Shown in pieces: positions 24,662 through 32,584 of a DNA stretch of 44,897 nucleotides. Below the pieces are notes generated by a model. It had not been told where the DNA came from. It was given only the letters and a program-made list of their open reading frames with translations, and ran no database searches. The stretch is from NCBI GenBank assembly GCA_949319575.1, contig CASGHD010000130.1, positions 1 to 44,897 on the forward strand, read 5' to 3'. Position 1 is the first letter of the stretch. Each line of letters starts with the position of its first letter. Position numbers and translations under genes: made by a program. The stretch is from an uncultured Anaerolineales bacterium (GTDB lineage: Bacteria > Chloroflexota > Anaerolineae > Anaerolineales > Villigracilaceae).

Positions 24662-25396
24662 TCATTCGCCTTGTGCATAATCGTACACCCCGCGATATTC
24701 CTTCGGCAACAAGCGCGCGATCTCTTCCATGATCTGCCGCGTTCCCGCATGGATGGATTCGCGGCGGTCCGAATCGACATTCAAGCGGAACGGCTTGCCC
24801 ATCGTCCATGTGACTTTCGCTCGTCGCCAGCGTTTCATGTGCCCGTACACGTTTTGATTTTCGGTGCCGGTCAGCGCCAACGGAATCAACGGCGCGCCCG
24901 ATTTGATGGCGAGGAATGCCGCGCCGTCGGTGCCCGGTTCAAGTCCGCCGGTGAGCGTTTGCCTCCCTTCGGGGGCGATGGCGATGATGCGTCCTTCGGC
25001 GAGGGCGTCGAGTGCGGTTCGCAGGGCGCGGCGATCGGGCTGTCCGCGGTGGATCCAGATCACCCCGTAGGCACGAAGCGCGGGTCCCACCAGCCAGTGG
25101 TCATAACTATTCTCGATCTTCCCAATGACCTCATCGGTGTAAGGGAAGGAGGCGAGGTTCAGCACTGCGTCCGCGTCGCCGACGTGGTTGAACACGATGA
25201 TGGCTGGTCCCTTTTTCGGTTTGTTTTCGCGTCCTTTGTAGGTGACGCGCATGATGGAATAGGCGAACGCTCTCACCAGATAACCGAAAAATAAGCGATA
25301 GACGCGTCGCGCAAGAGTGAGGCGCGGGAGCGATACCATTTCCGGCTTCCACACCTCGGTGACCGGTTTTGGGGGAACGTGGGTTTGATTCTCCAT
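24662..25396 (-). CDS. plsC: PlsC-type acyltransferase, paralogue 2
   Basis: 244 residues. Motif I NHVGDAD, binding motif WIHRGQPDRRAL, motif III APEGRQTLTGGL and motif IV IPLALTG. The shared C-terminal signature is GTRQIMEEIARLLPKEYRG, nearly identical in all three copies. ATG 25396 is chosen because it starts at the paralogue boundary (MENQTHVPPKPVTEVW); the open frame extends 62 codons into the preceding gene. It follows paralogue 3 by 23 bases. Confidence 0.88.
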   Translation of the reverse strand: MENQTHVPPKPVTEVWKPEMVSLPRLTLARRVYRLFFGYLVRAFAYSIMRVTYKGRENKPKKGPAIIVFNHVGDADAVLNLASFPYTDEVIGKIENSYDHWLVGPALRAYGVIWIHRGQPDRRALRTALDALAEGRIIAIAPEGRQTLTGGLEPGTDGAAFLAIKSGAPLIPLALTGTENQNVYGHMKRWRRAKVTWTMGKPFRLNVDSDRRESIHAGTRQIMEEIARLLPKEYRGVYDYAQGE

Positions 25397-25419
25397 GGGC
25401 GTTCGGAACCTTTGATGAT

Positions 25420-26148
25420 TCAAGAGATGTAGTCGTACTTGCCCCGGTATTCTTTCGGAAGCAAGCGCGCGAGTTCTTCCATGATGCGGCGCGTGCCCTC
25501 GCGGATCGTATCCTGGTGGTTGGGTTGTTCCTCCAGGTGGAAGGGTTTGCCCACCGTGAGCGTGACCGGGGCGCGCTTCCATTGCTTCATGTTCGCGTAC
25601 GTTTTTGCATTCTGGGTCCCGGTCATGGCAACTGGAATGATCGGCGCCCCCGATTTGAGCGCGAGGAAGGTTGCGCCATCGGTGCCCTCTTCCAGCCCGC
25701 CGGTGAGGGTTTGTCTCCCTTCCGGTGAGAGGGCGATGATCCGCCCTTCTTCAAACCCTTCTAATGCCACCCGCAGAGCCTTACGATCGGGTTTGCCTCG
25801 ATGAATCCAGATGTAGCCATAGGCGCGGAACAATGGACCAACCAGCCAGTGATCGTCGCGGTTTTCAATCTTTACGATCCCATCCAGCATGTGCGGTATG
25901 ACGGCAACGAGCACGACCGCGTCCACGTCCCCGGAGTGGTTGAAGACCACCATGGCAGGTCCCTTTTTTGGAAAGTTTTCCAACCCTTTGACAGTGACGC
26001 GAAGAAAGAGGAAGCTAAGTAATTTCATCAGAAGCCGATAGACATATCGAAACGCCTTCCGCGCCGGCGTGAGACGCGGCAAGACGATCAGTTCGGGCTT
26101 CCAGACTTCAGTTACGGGTTTGGGCGGTTGAGCGGATTGTTCCTGCAT
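25420..26148 (-). CDS. plsC: PlsC-type acyltransferase, paralogue 3
   Basis: 242 residues, first of the tandem trio in transcription order. Motif I NHSGDVD, binding motif WIHRGKPDRKAL, motif III SPEGRQTLTGGL and motif IV IPVAMTG. A hydrophobic stretch (about 35-52) may anchor it in the membrane. GAGG lies ten bases before the ATG. The three may differ in chain length or head group, perhaps serving glycolipid as well as phospholipid synthesis. Confidence 0.88.
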   Translation of the reverse strand: MQEQSAQPPKPVTEVWKPELIVLPRLTPARKAFRYVYRLLMKLLSFLFLRVTVKGLENFPKKGPAMVVFNHSGDVDAVVLVAVIPHMLDGIVKIENRDDHWLVGPLFRAYGYIWIHRGKPDRKALRVALEGFEEGRIIALSPEGRQTLTGGLEEGTDGATFLALKSGAPIIPVAMTGTQNAKTYANMKQWKRAPVTLTVGKPFHLEEQPNHQDTIREGTRRIMEELARLLPKEYRGKYDYIS

Positions 26149-26251
26149 ATGAACCTCGATATCGCGGCGTTGTTGTTCTCGCGTGATACCCCATGACGTG
26201 CTTGGCGCGGTTTTGTCTCACTTGATGAATGGGAGCAGGCGAGGAAAAATA

Positions 26252-26290
26252 AGGTTTTCTCAGCGTTCTCTGTGTCTCTGTGGCTGAAGA
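26252..26290. repeat. Dispersed repeat, single arm (copy E)
   Basis: TTCTCTGTGTCTCTGTGGCTG, the arm seen at the right of copy B. Only one half is present. The remainder of the 26149-26327 gap shows no gene. Confidence 0.4.
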
Positions 26291-26327
26291 AATTACCGCT
26301 TAGGCAAGAGGTCTGTTAGACATTCCC

Positions 26328-26999
26328 TTACTTGCACAATGCCAATACTTTTTCGAACACTTCATCCGCATCCATTGTGTCCGAATCGATGGTCACGGCA
26401 TCGTTGGCGGCTTTGAGCGGGGCAACATCGCGCGTCGAATCGATGCGGTCGCGCTCGATCACCTTCGCGAGTATTTCCTCGTATTCCGCCGCGCCGCCGC
26501 GCAGAAGAATTTCATGGTATCGCCGCGTGGCGCGTTGTTGCGCGGTGGCATCGAGATAGATTTTCAAATCCGCTTCGGGCAAGACCACCGTGCCGATGTC
26601 GCGCCCCACCATGACGATCTTGCCGCGCAAGCCGATGTGCCGTTGTTGCGCGGAGAGCGCGCGCCGCACACCGGGATACGCCGCAACGACCGACACGCGC
26701 GCTTCCACTTCCCGCGCGCGAGTTTCCCACGTGATGTCTTTGCCCTCCACGAGAACATCGCACGCGCGTCCATCCAACGTGGAGGCTGGCGCCACATCGA
26801 TGGGAGTTTTCTCCACCAGCGCGGCGACCGCGTCTTCCTCGCTCACATCAATTCCGCGATTCAGCGCGAGCCATGTGATTGCGCGATACATCACGCCCGT
26901 ATCGAAGAATAAATATTCGAGCGCGTGGGCGAGCCTCAACCCCAGCGTGGATTTACCGGAAGCGGCGGGTCCGTCGATGGCAATGATGTTGGGGGTCAT
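26328..26999 (-). CDS. cmk: Cytidylate kinase
   Basis: 223-residue cytoplasmic kinase making CDP/dCDP from CMP/dCMP. P-loop GPAASGKST (residues 8-16), then FDTGVMYRAITW, the substrate site MVGRDIGTVVLPEADLKIYLDA and the lid RYHEI with RDRIDSTRDVAPLKAANDA. All are standard and the length is typical. Start overlaps the stop of the upstream GT-C gene by four bases (ATGA), implying coupled translation. CDP also feeds phospholipid synthesis, which fits the acyltransferase neighbours. Confidence 0.95.
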   Translation of the reverse strand: MTPNIIAIDGPAASGKSTLGLRLAHALEYLFFDTGVMYRAITWLALNRGIDVSEEDAVAALVEKTPIDVAPASTLDGRACDVLVEGKDITWETRAREVEARVSVVAAYPGVRRALSAQQRHIGLRGKIVMVGRDIGTVVLPEADLKIYLDATAQQRATRRYHEILLRGGAAEYEEILAKVIERDRIDSTRDVAPLKAANDAVTIDSDTMDADEVFEKVLALCK

Positions 27000-28732
27000 G
27001 GCTGTCCGCTTGTGCGCGCATCGGGGAAGAGGTCATCGCGCGCCCACAGGATGATGGTCTCGTTTTCCGCGGGTAGTTTTCGGAAGACGAGCCACGAGAT
27101 CCAATCTGCGGTCTGCGCGATTTCCCATTGCGGTTGAGCGCGCCACGTGAAATCCTGTCCGCGATAGGCGGCGGGAAGGCCGGGGTCGTCCAGTACCGGG
27201 GTGATGAAAAGCGGAGGGGAGGATTGCGGATCAAGCACGGAGACAACTTTAACTGAGTGGTTCCGCAAGGCCCATTCGAGGGCCGGGGAGTTGATTCCCA
27301 CGATGAGCGCCGCTTGAGACTGGTCGTGACCCAGGCTGAACTCTGAGATGTCTTTCACGCTGGCGAGGAGCAATTCTGCCTGGACCGGCTTCGAGTCGGT
27401 CATCCAAAGTTCGAATCCGTCCGGATAGCGCAGTCCGCTGGCGCCCCATGCTGTGGCAAGCGTGTACAAACTGACATAGGCAGTGAGCGCGATGGTTGCC
27501 CCGAGCCGGGCGATGCGGGCAGACCAGCCGAGCGCAATCAGGGCGATACACACGAGAAGGATGGCGAGTGAACTGATCAACACAGCCAGCGGTGGGTTAT
27601 CCACAGTGCCGATGAGCGGCAGGGTGGCGGGCTGGCTGAACGGGTTGAGCGCCAGATTCGAAACGGTGAATGAGATGTAGACTAGCAGGATAAGAATGGC
27701 AAGCACCACAATGCCAACTTCGGCATATTCCTCGCGGCGGACCTCAAAGACGCGCGAAAGTTCGAGCGCGGCAAGAGCGAGCAATGGAATGACAACCCAT
27801 ACGAGCGCGGAAGGCTGGCGATAAAACACAGCGAGCAGAAGCGCCACGCCGAGCCAGATCGCCAGGCGTTTGGCGCGTTTTCCGCTGGCGCGTATCGCGC
27901 GGAGGATGGCAAACGCGGCGAGGAGTATCCCCAGAGGTTCGTAGAGCAGAAAGGTGAGGCTCATGCGAGCCGGCGTAACGCCCGCCTGCGCGACCCAGCC
28001 GCTGAAATAGGCGGGGATGGAGGCGAGCGCGGCGCTTAATCCGTTGGGGGCGAGGAAGAAGAGCGTGCCGCAGAGGAGCAGGGTGGCGATGAAAGAGATG
28101 AGTAATTGGGGGTTGGTAAGTGGGAATTGGGAAATTGGAGACTCTGGGTTTGAGGTGGATGGCGGGGTCTCTATGGATTTTGATTTTGTTGCTCGAACAA
28201 TCCCCCAGGCGAGGGCGAGGCTGAGGATGCCAGCCCAGAGCGCAGGTCCGGAGAGAAGCGCGAGGGCGGCAAAGATCCCAGTTGGGATGGCGCGCTTGTT
28301 CATCCAGAATCCCACGGCGGCGAGGAGGAAGGTCAGCGCTAAGATAGTCCCGCCTGCTGTGCGTGAGAATGCCACCAGAAGCGGGTCGATGGCAAGGAAG
28401 AGCGCCAGGATCGCCGCCGGGCGCGGTTTGATCTGTTCGCGGAAGAGGAGTGGCACAAGGACGATCGCGCCACCTGCCAGCGCGGGGAAAAAACGCGCGA
28501 GGAAGTTGTTGCTTTCTGTCACCGCAAACAAAACGCTGGTGAGGAGGATGTACGCGGATTGCGGCGCGAGCAACGGAGATTCGCCGCGCGCGAGGGCGAG
28601 GGCTTGCAAGGCGAGAGTCGCTTCCGAGTCGGTGAGCGGCGCCGCGCCGAGCGCGATGAATCGCAGGGCGAGGGCAAGTAGAAAAGCCAGCCCATACAGC
28701 CAGCCTCCGTGTTTGAGTGGGGAGGAATTCAT
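26996..28732 (-). CDS. GT-C type polytopic glycosyltransferase, PMT/ArnT-like
   Basis: 578-residue membrane protein with about 11 hydrophobic helices. The acidic motif of the first extracytoplasmic loop is LTDSEATLALQALAL, where GT-C enzymes (PMT, ArnT) hold their catalytic Asp/Glu. A C-terminal soluble part follows (about 450-578). Function inferred: transfer of a sugar from a lipid carrier on the outer face of the membrane. A low-complexity stretch at residues about 190-210 (IETPPSTSNPESPISQFPL) comes from the short-period repeat at 28103-28160. ATGA overlap with cmk. Confidence 0.7.
   Translation of the reverse strand: MNSSPLKHGGWLYGLAFLLALALRFIALGAAPLTDSEATLALQALALARGESPLLAPQSAYILLTSVLFAVTESNNFLARFFPALAGGAIVLVPLLFREQIKPRPAAILALFLAIDPLLVAFSRTAGGTILALTFLLAAVGFWMNKRAIPTGIFAALALLSGPALWAGILSLALAWGIVRATKSKSIETPPSTSNPESPISQFPLTNPQLLISFIATLLLCGTLFFLAPNGLSAALASIPAYFSGWVAQAGVTPARMSLTFLLYEPLGILLAAFAILRAIRASGKRAKRLAIWLGVALLLAVFYRQPSALVWVVIPLLALAALELSRVFEVRREEYAEVGIVVLAILILLVYISFTVSNLALNPFSQPATLPLIGTVDNPPLAVLISSLAILLVCIALIALGWSARIARLGATIALTAYVSLYTLATAWGASGLRYPDGFELWMTDSKPVQAELLLASVKDISEFSLGHDQSQAALIVGINSPALEWALRNHSVKVVSVLDPQSSPPLFITPVLDDPGLPAAYRGQDFTWRAQPQWEIAQTADWISWLVFRKLPAENETIILWARDDLFPDARTSGQP
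28103..28160. repeat. Short-period degenerate repeat inside a GT-C reading frame
   Basis: Units of the kind GGGAATTGG-GAAATTGG-GAGACT and TAATTGGGGGTTGGTAAG, period about 7-8. Translated in frame on the minus strand as a Pro/Ser/Thr/Asn-rich cytoplasmic-loop insert. Confidence 0.5.
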
Positions 28733-28806
28733 GGGAGCAATTTTACCTTGTTACGAATTATGTGATGTGGTTGGATGAAAGGCGGAAAATGCAAGACGGT
28801 TTACGC

Positions 28807-28827
28807 TACAATTTATTCTAGCAGAGG
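28807..28827 (+). promoter_or_regulatory. -10 box and ribosome binding site of the toxin-antitoxin operon
   Basis: TACAAT at 28807-28812 and AGAGG at 28823-28827, six bases before ATG 28834. The -35 box is not clear. Confidence 0.4.
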
Positions 28828-28833
28828 TATGTT

Positions 28834-29127
28834 ATGAACCTTTCCGTGCGAAGCAAATCATCACGCTATGAAAAAGGCACCATCCGCGATGCGGTGTCTT
28901 TTGCGTTGAATAGCGCCGCGTCAAATGCGCGCCAGCGTTTCGAGCATTATGCCGGCCTCTGCAAAAAATTCGAGAAGAAGCACAAGATGACATCGGCAAA
29001 GTTCATGGAGAACTTTGAAGCGGGCAAACTTGGCGATGAGCAGGAATTCTTCGATTGGTATGCCGCCGCGCGCGGATTAATACTGTGGCGCGAACGGTAT
29101 GAAATTCTTTCCGGGGTTTCTGTGTGA
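28834..29127 (+). CDS. Probable antitoxin of a TumE-type pair
   Basis: 97-residue, mainly helical cytoplasmic protein with a basic N-terminus and a central FEHYAGLCKKFEKKHKMTS segment, then KFMENFEAGKLGDEQEFFDWYAA. I recall the pattern fE-kyGM-s-F---G-lgD---ffeW in proteins encoded before TumE-type toxins, hence the assignment. Its stop overlaps the next start (GTGA), so the pair is translationally coupled with the antitoxin first, the usual order. No DNA-binding motif is obvious. Confidence 0.6.
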   Translation: MNLSVRSKSSRYEKGTIRDAVSFALNSAASNARQRFEHYAGLCKKFEKKHKMTSAKFMENFEAGKLGDEQEFFDWYAAARGLILWRERYEILSGVSV

Positions 29128-29495
29128 ATTCGCGCGAGTATTACGCCGGCGTTCAGAAGGCGATCCTTGCCGCGCCGCACGTTATTCAAACGGATATTTC
29201 CTTCGATGAAGTTTCGGAGGAGGAATGTTACATTCGAGGGGTGGTTACGCCGCGCGGCGGATTTGAACTTCATATTACAGAGTACGTTGTAACAGAGCCG
29301 GAGTTCAAACGGCTGAAGTACCGCTTTCATCTTCAAACATCCGAAAACAAAATGATCGTCAGGTGGGACAATGCGCCGCATCGTCCCGAAGTCGAGACGC
29401 ACCCAGATCATATTCACATTGGGAAAACTGTGGAGGCAAACCCACCTATGGATATCTCTCAAGTTTTGCAAAAGGCGTTGCCTTTTATCGAATAA
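29124..29495 (+). CDS. TumE-type toxin (DUF6516-like)
   Basis: 123 residues from GTG 29124. The C-terminal half carries the family pattern: LKYRFHLQ followed by MIVRWDNAPHRPEVETHPDHIHIG, containing conserved Arg, Trp, Asp, Asn and His residues suited to a nuclease-like site. I recall NCBI naming this family 'toxin-antitoxin system TumE'; the mode of toxicity is not known to me. Predicted beta-rich N-terminal part (YIRGVVTPRGGFELHITEYVV). It converges on the DUF2298 gene at 29525. Confidence 0.65.
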   Translation: MNSREYYAGVQKAILAAPHVIQTDISFDEVSEEECYIRGVVTPRGGFELHITEYVVTEPEFKRLKYRFHLQTSENKMIVRWDNAPHRPEVETHPDHIHIGKTVEANPPMDISQVLQKALPFIE

Positions 29496-29524
29496 TCCCG
29501 TTGGTTTTGCGAACGGCAGGATGG

Positions 29525-32002
29525 TCACGGCGCTTCGTAGATCGTCACGTTCCCCTGTTGAAATACAACTTTCAAAAAGAGGTTGAACTTTTCCTCGTTG
29601 ATCGCGTAGGTATTACGCTCGAGAGTTCCGATATACACAAAACGGATGTTGTAACGCGCGATGATTTCCTGCGCGGTGAACCAATCGGGCGTGGAATACA
29701 ACGTTTCGATATCCTGTTGACGCGCGCCTTGCAACGATTGATCGCGCCACTGCCCTTCGTGGTTGCCCCAGCCCAACACGGTGGGTAGACCGGTGTAGAT
29801 CGAGATGCGCGCGTAGGAGGAGTATGCGCCTCCCACTGCCTCGGCAACTATCCCGTCCGGCGCGGAGCGGAGCCACAGGATCGCCGCCGCTTCGTCGGGA
29901 TTCTCCGCCTTGACGCGGTTGAAATCGTCGAGTGTGAAGCCGAAGAACGGCGGCTTGAAGTTATTCGTTCTGTTCACAAACCCAAGCGCGGGATAGGCAA
30001 GCCCCACGATCAAGACCAACGTAAACACAACAGAGAATATTCCTTTTGCCCTACCCTGCGCATTTCTGAGCAAGACAGCCGTCCCGTAGGCGGCGGCGAG
30101 GGAGAGAACCATCCATGCCTGAAAATAGAATTTAAAAATAGTGTTGATGCGATACCCAAAATTATCGCGCAAGTAAACGAACTCGGGACCAAGGATCAAC
30201 AAAAGCCCGAGGAACATCAGCAACAACGCGAAAGTATGCGATGGCTGGCGTTCTTCCACAGGCGCGATATCTTCCGCATGTTCATTGGTCAACAAATACG
30301 AGAGTGTGGGGATCAGCAAAGCCAGCAATGTGACCAGGCTTCCGATGTGCGCCAGCCGACGCATCATACTCGCGGCAACAAATCCGCTTGCGCCGCCAGC
30401 CTGCGACGCGATCCACGGGTCGATGAGGTCCGGGCGGGCAAACCAGGCAACGGTTCCCACCGTGAACATCGCGAGGAATAAAATGAACACAATTCCGAAT
30501 GACGCTTTCATCCCAACGCGCCAGTTTGCGGAGCCGTTCACGCGGCGATACAACAGGAACGCGAACAGCGGAATGAACAGCGCGCCCCACATCACCCACA
30601 ACTGCGCCCCGCGCGTGGGATACATGAACGATGGCAGGATTCCTCCCGCTTGTGAATCGAACCCAATGAAGAACGGAAGGTACATCACGTACGCGACGAC
30701 CAGCATGGGAATACCCAGCAGGAAAAAATCCTCGAGTCTTTCCCAGCCCCAGCCTGATTCGCGGACCCGAGCCAGCGCATACGCGAAAAGGATCAGCGCG
30801 CACGTGGTGAGAATATCCCACGTGTTGAGGAAGGCAAGCCCGCCGATGAGCAGGGCAATGACGAAGAATCCCGTCTTGCTGATGTTCAGCCGCGCAACAT
30901 AGAAATCCGTCCTCCCTTTGAAGCCGCCGAGGAAAAGGTTCAACGCGACAGCCACCGCCAGCAGAACGAACGGCATCGCCAGAATATGCGGGTGTAAATC
31001 GCCGAGGATGAACGAAAAGGCGGGGAACTCGCTGATCACATCGCCGGTCGGATTGTTTTGCAGATCATAGTCCATGATCACGCGCGAGGCGCGCCACCAC
31101 CACCAGTAGCGATCGGGGATCCATCCCAGCGGTTGCGTCGGCGCGTCGCGCAGTTCGGGGATGCCCAGCCACGTCCAAAAATTATTTCCGCTCACCCAGA
31201 ACAATCCGCGCTGGTGGAGGATTTCGAGGAAGCCTTCGACGTTGGAGATGAGGAGGAGGAATAAGGGCGCAAGCAATGAAGCGACTATGAACGGTGGACG
31301 GTGGACGGTCTTGTTTTCCACGGTCTGTGGTCTATGGTCTAAGGTCTGCGAAAGCAAGTTATACAAAATTCCATACGCGCCGACTGCGGAGAGGGCGAAG
31401 ATGAGCGCGATCATCAAGTTGAACGCGGCGGTGGCAGGCGTGCCGGTAAAGATCGCCAGCATGGAGGTCATCACATAGCCGAAGTAGTAATACGAAATGG
31501 AGTATCCCGAAAGCCACAAGTCGCGCGGGGGAAATGTCGGCGAGTTCATGATGCCGTTGATCATCATCAACTCCATCGGCTTTTCGGTGCCGAGGATCTC
31601 CGGGTTTGCCGCGCGGATGAATGCTATGAAGGAAAAAGCGGCGAAGAAGAGGATTTCTGTTGTGATGATGAGGGATCGGTTGGATTTGAGGAAAGCGCGA
31701 ATTGGAGAATTTGCGATGGTCGAGTAACCTGAGGCGGTAGCCGAAGGCGTCTTGAGACTGGAGGTTGCCCACGCGCTCAAGCCTGCGAGTACCAATAGCC
31801 CAAGCAACAGACCGCCGATGTCGTTTTGCGCGATGTCGAACGAAGCGAACAACCAGAAGATGTATCCCCAGACCAACAAGCCGAACGCGCGCGAGAGGGT
31901 GTAGCCGCGATCAGCCAGCGCGGGGAAGAGGCGATAGGCGAGAGGGAACGTCAGCCAGCCGAGGAGGGTGGAGAGGAGGTACCAGAGGAGGAAGGAAAGC
32001 AT
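29525..32002 (-). CDS. DUF2298 (YYYxG) polytopic membrane protein, single-domain form
   Basis: 825 residues, strongly hydrophobic, about 20 helices. Landmarks also found in the fusion protein at 32585: GTEKPMELM (about 145), SYYYFGY (about 168), the WWWWRASRVI segment, EFPAFSFILGDLHPH (about 322) and a C-terminal extracytoplasmic part with AEAVGGAYSSYARISIYTGLP (about 710) and an end TIYEAP. The family is uncharacterised; its shape suggests a GT-C-like glycosyltransferase. Short-period repeats at 31291-31350 and around 31720-31760 are translated in frame as polar loop inserts. Start ATG 32002 has no good Shine-Dalgarno and follows a TTACGAT-type repeat. Confidence 0.85.
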   Translation of the reverse strand: MLSFLLWYLLSTLLGWLTFPLAYRLFPALADRGYTLSRAFGLLVWGYIFWLFASFDIAQNDIGGLLLGLLVLAGLSAWATSSLKTPSATASGYSTIANSPIRAFLKSNRSLIITTEILFFAAFSFIAFIRAANPEILGTEKPMELMMINGIMNSPTFPPRDLWLSGYSISYYYFGYVMTSMLAIFTGTPATAAFNLMIALIFALSAVGAYGILYNLLSQTLDHRPQTVENKTVHRPPFIVASLLAPLFLLLISNVEGFLEILHQRGLFWVSGNNFWTWLGIPELRDAPTQPLGWIPDRYWWWWRASRVIMDYDLQNNPTGDVISEFPAFSFILGDLHPHILAMPFVLLAVAVALNLFLGGFKGRTDFYVARLNISKTGFFVIALLIGGLAFLNTWDILTTCALILFAYALARVRESGWGWERLEDFFLLGIPMLVVAYVMYLPFFIGFDSQAGGILPSFMYPTRGAQLWVMWGALFIPLFAFLLYRRVNGSANWRVGMKASFGIVFILFLAMFTVGTVAWFARPDLIDPWIASQAGGASGFVAASMMRRLAHIGSLVTLLALLIPTLSYLLTNEHAEDIAPVEERQPSHTFALLLMFLGLLLILGPEFVYLRDNFGYRINTIFKFYFQAWMVLSLAAAYGTAVLLRNAQGRAKGIFSVVFTLVLIVGLAYPALGFVNRTNNFKPPFFGFTLDDFNRVKAENPDEAAAILWLRSAPDGIVAEAVGGAYSSYARISIYTGLPTVLGWGNHEGQWRDQSLQGARQQDIETLYSTPDWFTAQEIIARYNIRFVYIGTLERNTYAINEEKFNLFLKVVFQQGNVTIYEAP
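31291..31350. repeat. Short-period degenerate repeat inside a DUF2298 reading frame
   Basis: GGTGGACGGTGGACGGTC and GTCTGTGGTCTATGGTCTAA, period about 7-8. Reads on the minus strand as TLDHRPQTVENKTVHRPP in a hydrophilic loop. Confidence 0.55.
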
Positions 32003-32018
32003 TACGATTTACGATTTA

Positions 32019-32107
32019 CATATGGAGTGTCACCCTAAGAGAGCGCTTTCCAGCGACCGAAGGGTCTGCTTGTTGGCGAGGAGATGCTTCGCTTCGCTCA
32101 GCATGAC
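32019..32107. repeat. Dispersed element, copy 1 (next to the DUF952 gene)
   Basis: Blocks in order: CATATGG, TGTCACCCT, GAAGGGTCT, GAGATGCTTCG, CTCAGCATGACA. The ends TGTCA / TGACA are inverted. The same blocks recur in order at 32489-32580. Confidence 0.6.
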
Positions 32108-32116
32108 ACATGATGG

Positions 32117-32473
32117 TTAGAGATTATCCGGCAGGACGAAGACATCGTCCGCGTTGCGTTCCATGTCCAGCGTTTTCGTCACCGCGTCGTGGTTGATGGG
32201 ACCGTATATGTGCGGAAACTTGGCATTGACGGGAACGCCGGGAGGGGGACCGCCGGATGGTTTTTCCCATTTCACAGGCGAGGTAAGTTTCGTTTCATCG
32301 ATCACAAGGATCGTCAACTTGCGGCGAGCCTGAAAGAAATCCATCGCCACCGGCACAAGTTGCTCCATGGTCGAACAATGGATGAACCCCTCTTTTTCGA
32401 GGCTTTTGGCTTTGTACGGTCCGGTTGCCAGCGCGTATCTCCAACTTTTGCGAAAGGTGAGGTGGTAGATCAT
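32117..32473 (-). CDS. DUF952 family protein
   Basis: 118 residues, cytoplasmic. Family pattern: IYHLTFRKSWRYAL, then GPYKAKSLEKEGFIHCST, a central ILVIDETKL and FPHIYGPIN. These define DUF952, uncharacterised but with a fold I recall as ADP-ribosyltransferase-like. AGGAG precedes ATG 32473. It is flanked on both sides by copies of the same dispersed repeat, between the two DUF2298 genes. Confidence 0.85.
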   Translation of the reverse strand: MIYHLTFRKSWRYALATGPYKAKSLEKEGFIHCSTMEQLVPVAMDFFQARRKLTILVIDETKLTSPVKWEKPSGGPPPGVPVNAKFPHIYGPINHDAVTKTLDMERNADDVFVLPDNL

Positions 32474-32488
32474 GGTTGCTCCTGTTCA

Positions 32489-32580
32489 TATGGAAATGTC
32501 ACCCTGGGCGGTAGTGAAGGGTCTCCCATCTTGTGAGGGAGATGCTTCGTCGCCGCAAAGAGGCTCCTCAGCGCGACATG
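32489..32580. repeat. Dispersed element, copy 2 (next to the DUF952 gene)
   Basis: CATATGG, TGTCACCCT, GAAGGGTCT, GAGATGCTTCG, CTCAGCGCGACATG in the same order as copy 1. The left end lies just upstream of the DUF952 ribosome binding site. Confidence 0.6.
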
Positions 32581-32584
32581 GTTG

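Noticed and set aside
24662-25582. Extended 306-residue acyltransferase starting at 25582
   Set aside because: The first 62 codons lie inside the preceding acyltransferase gene and look like a shadow; the paralogues start at the position matching 25396.
27395-27425. AGTTCGAATCC resembling a tRNA T-loop
   Set aside because: It lies inside the GT-C coding sequence and no acceptor or anticodon stem can be drawn around it.
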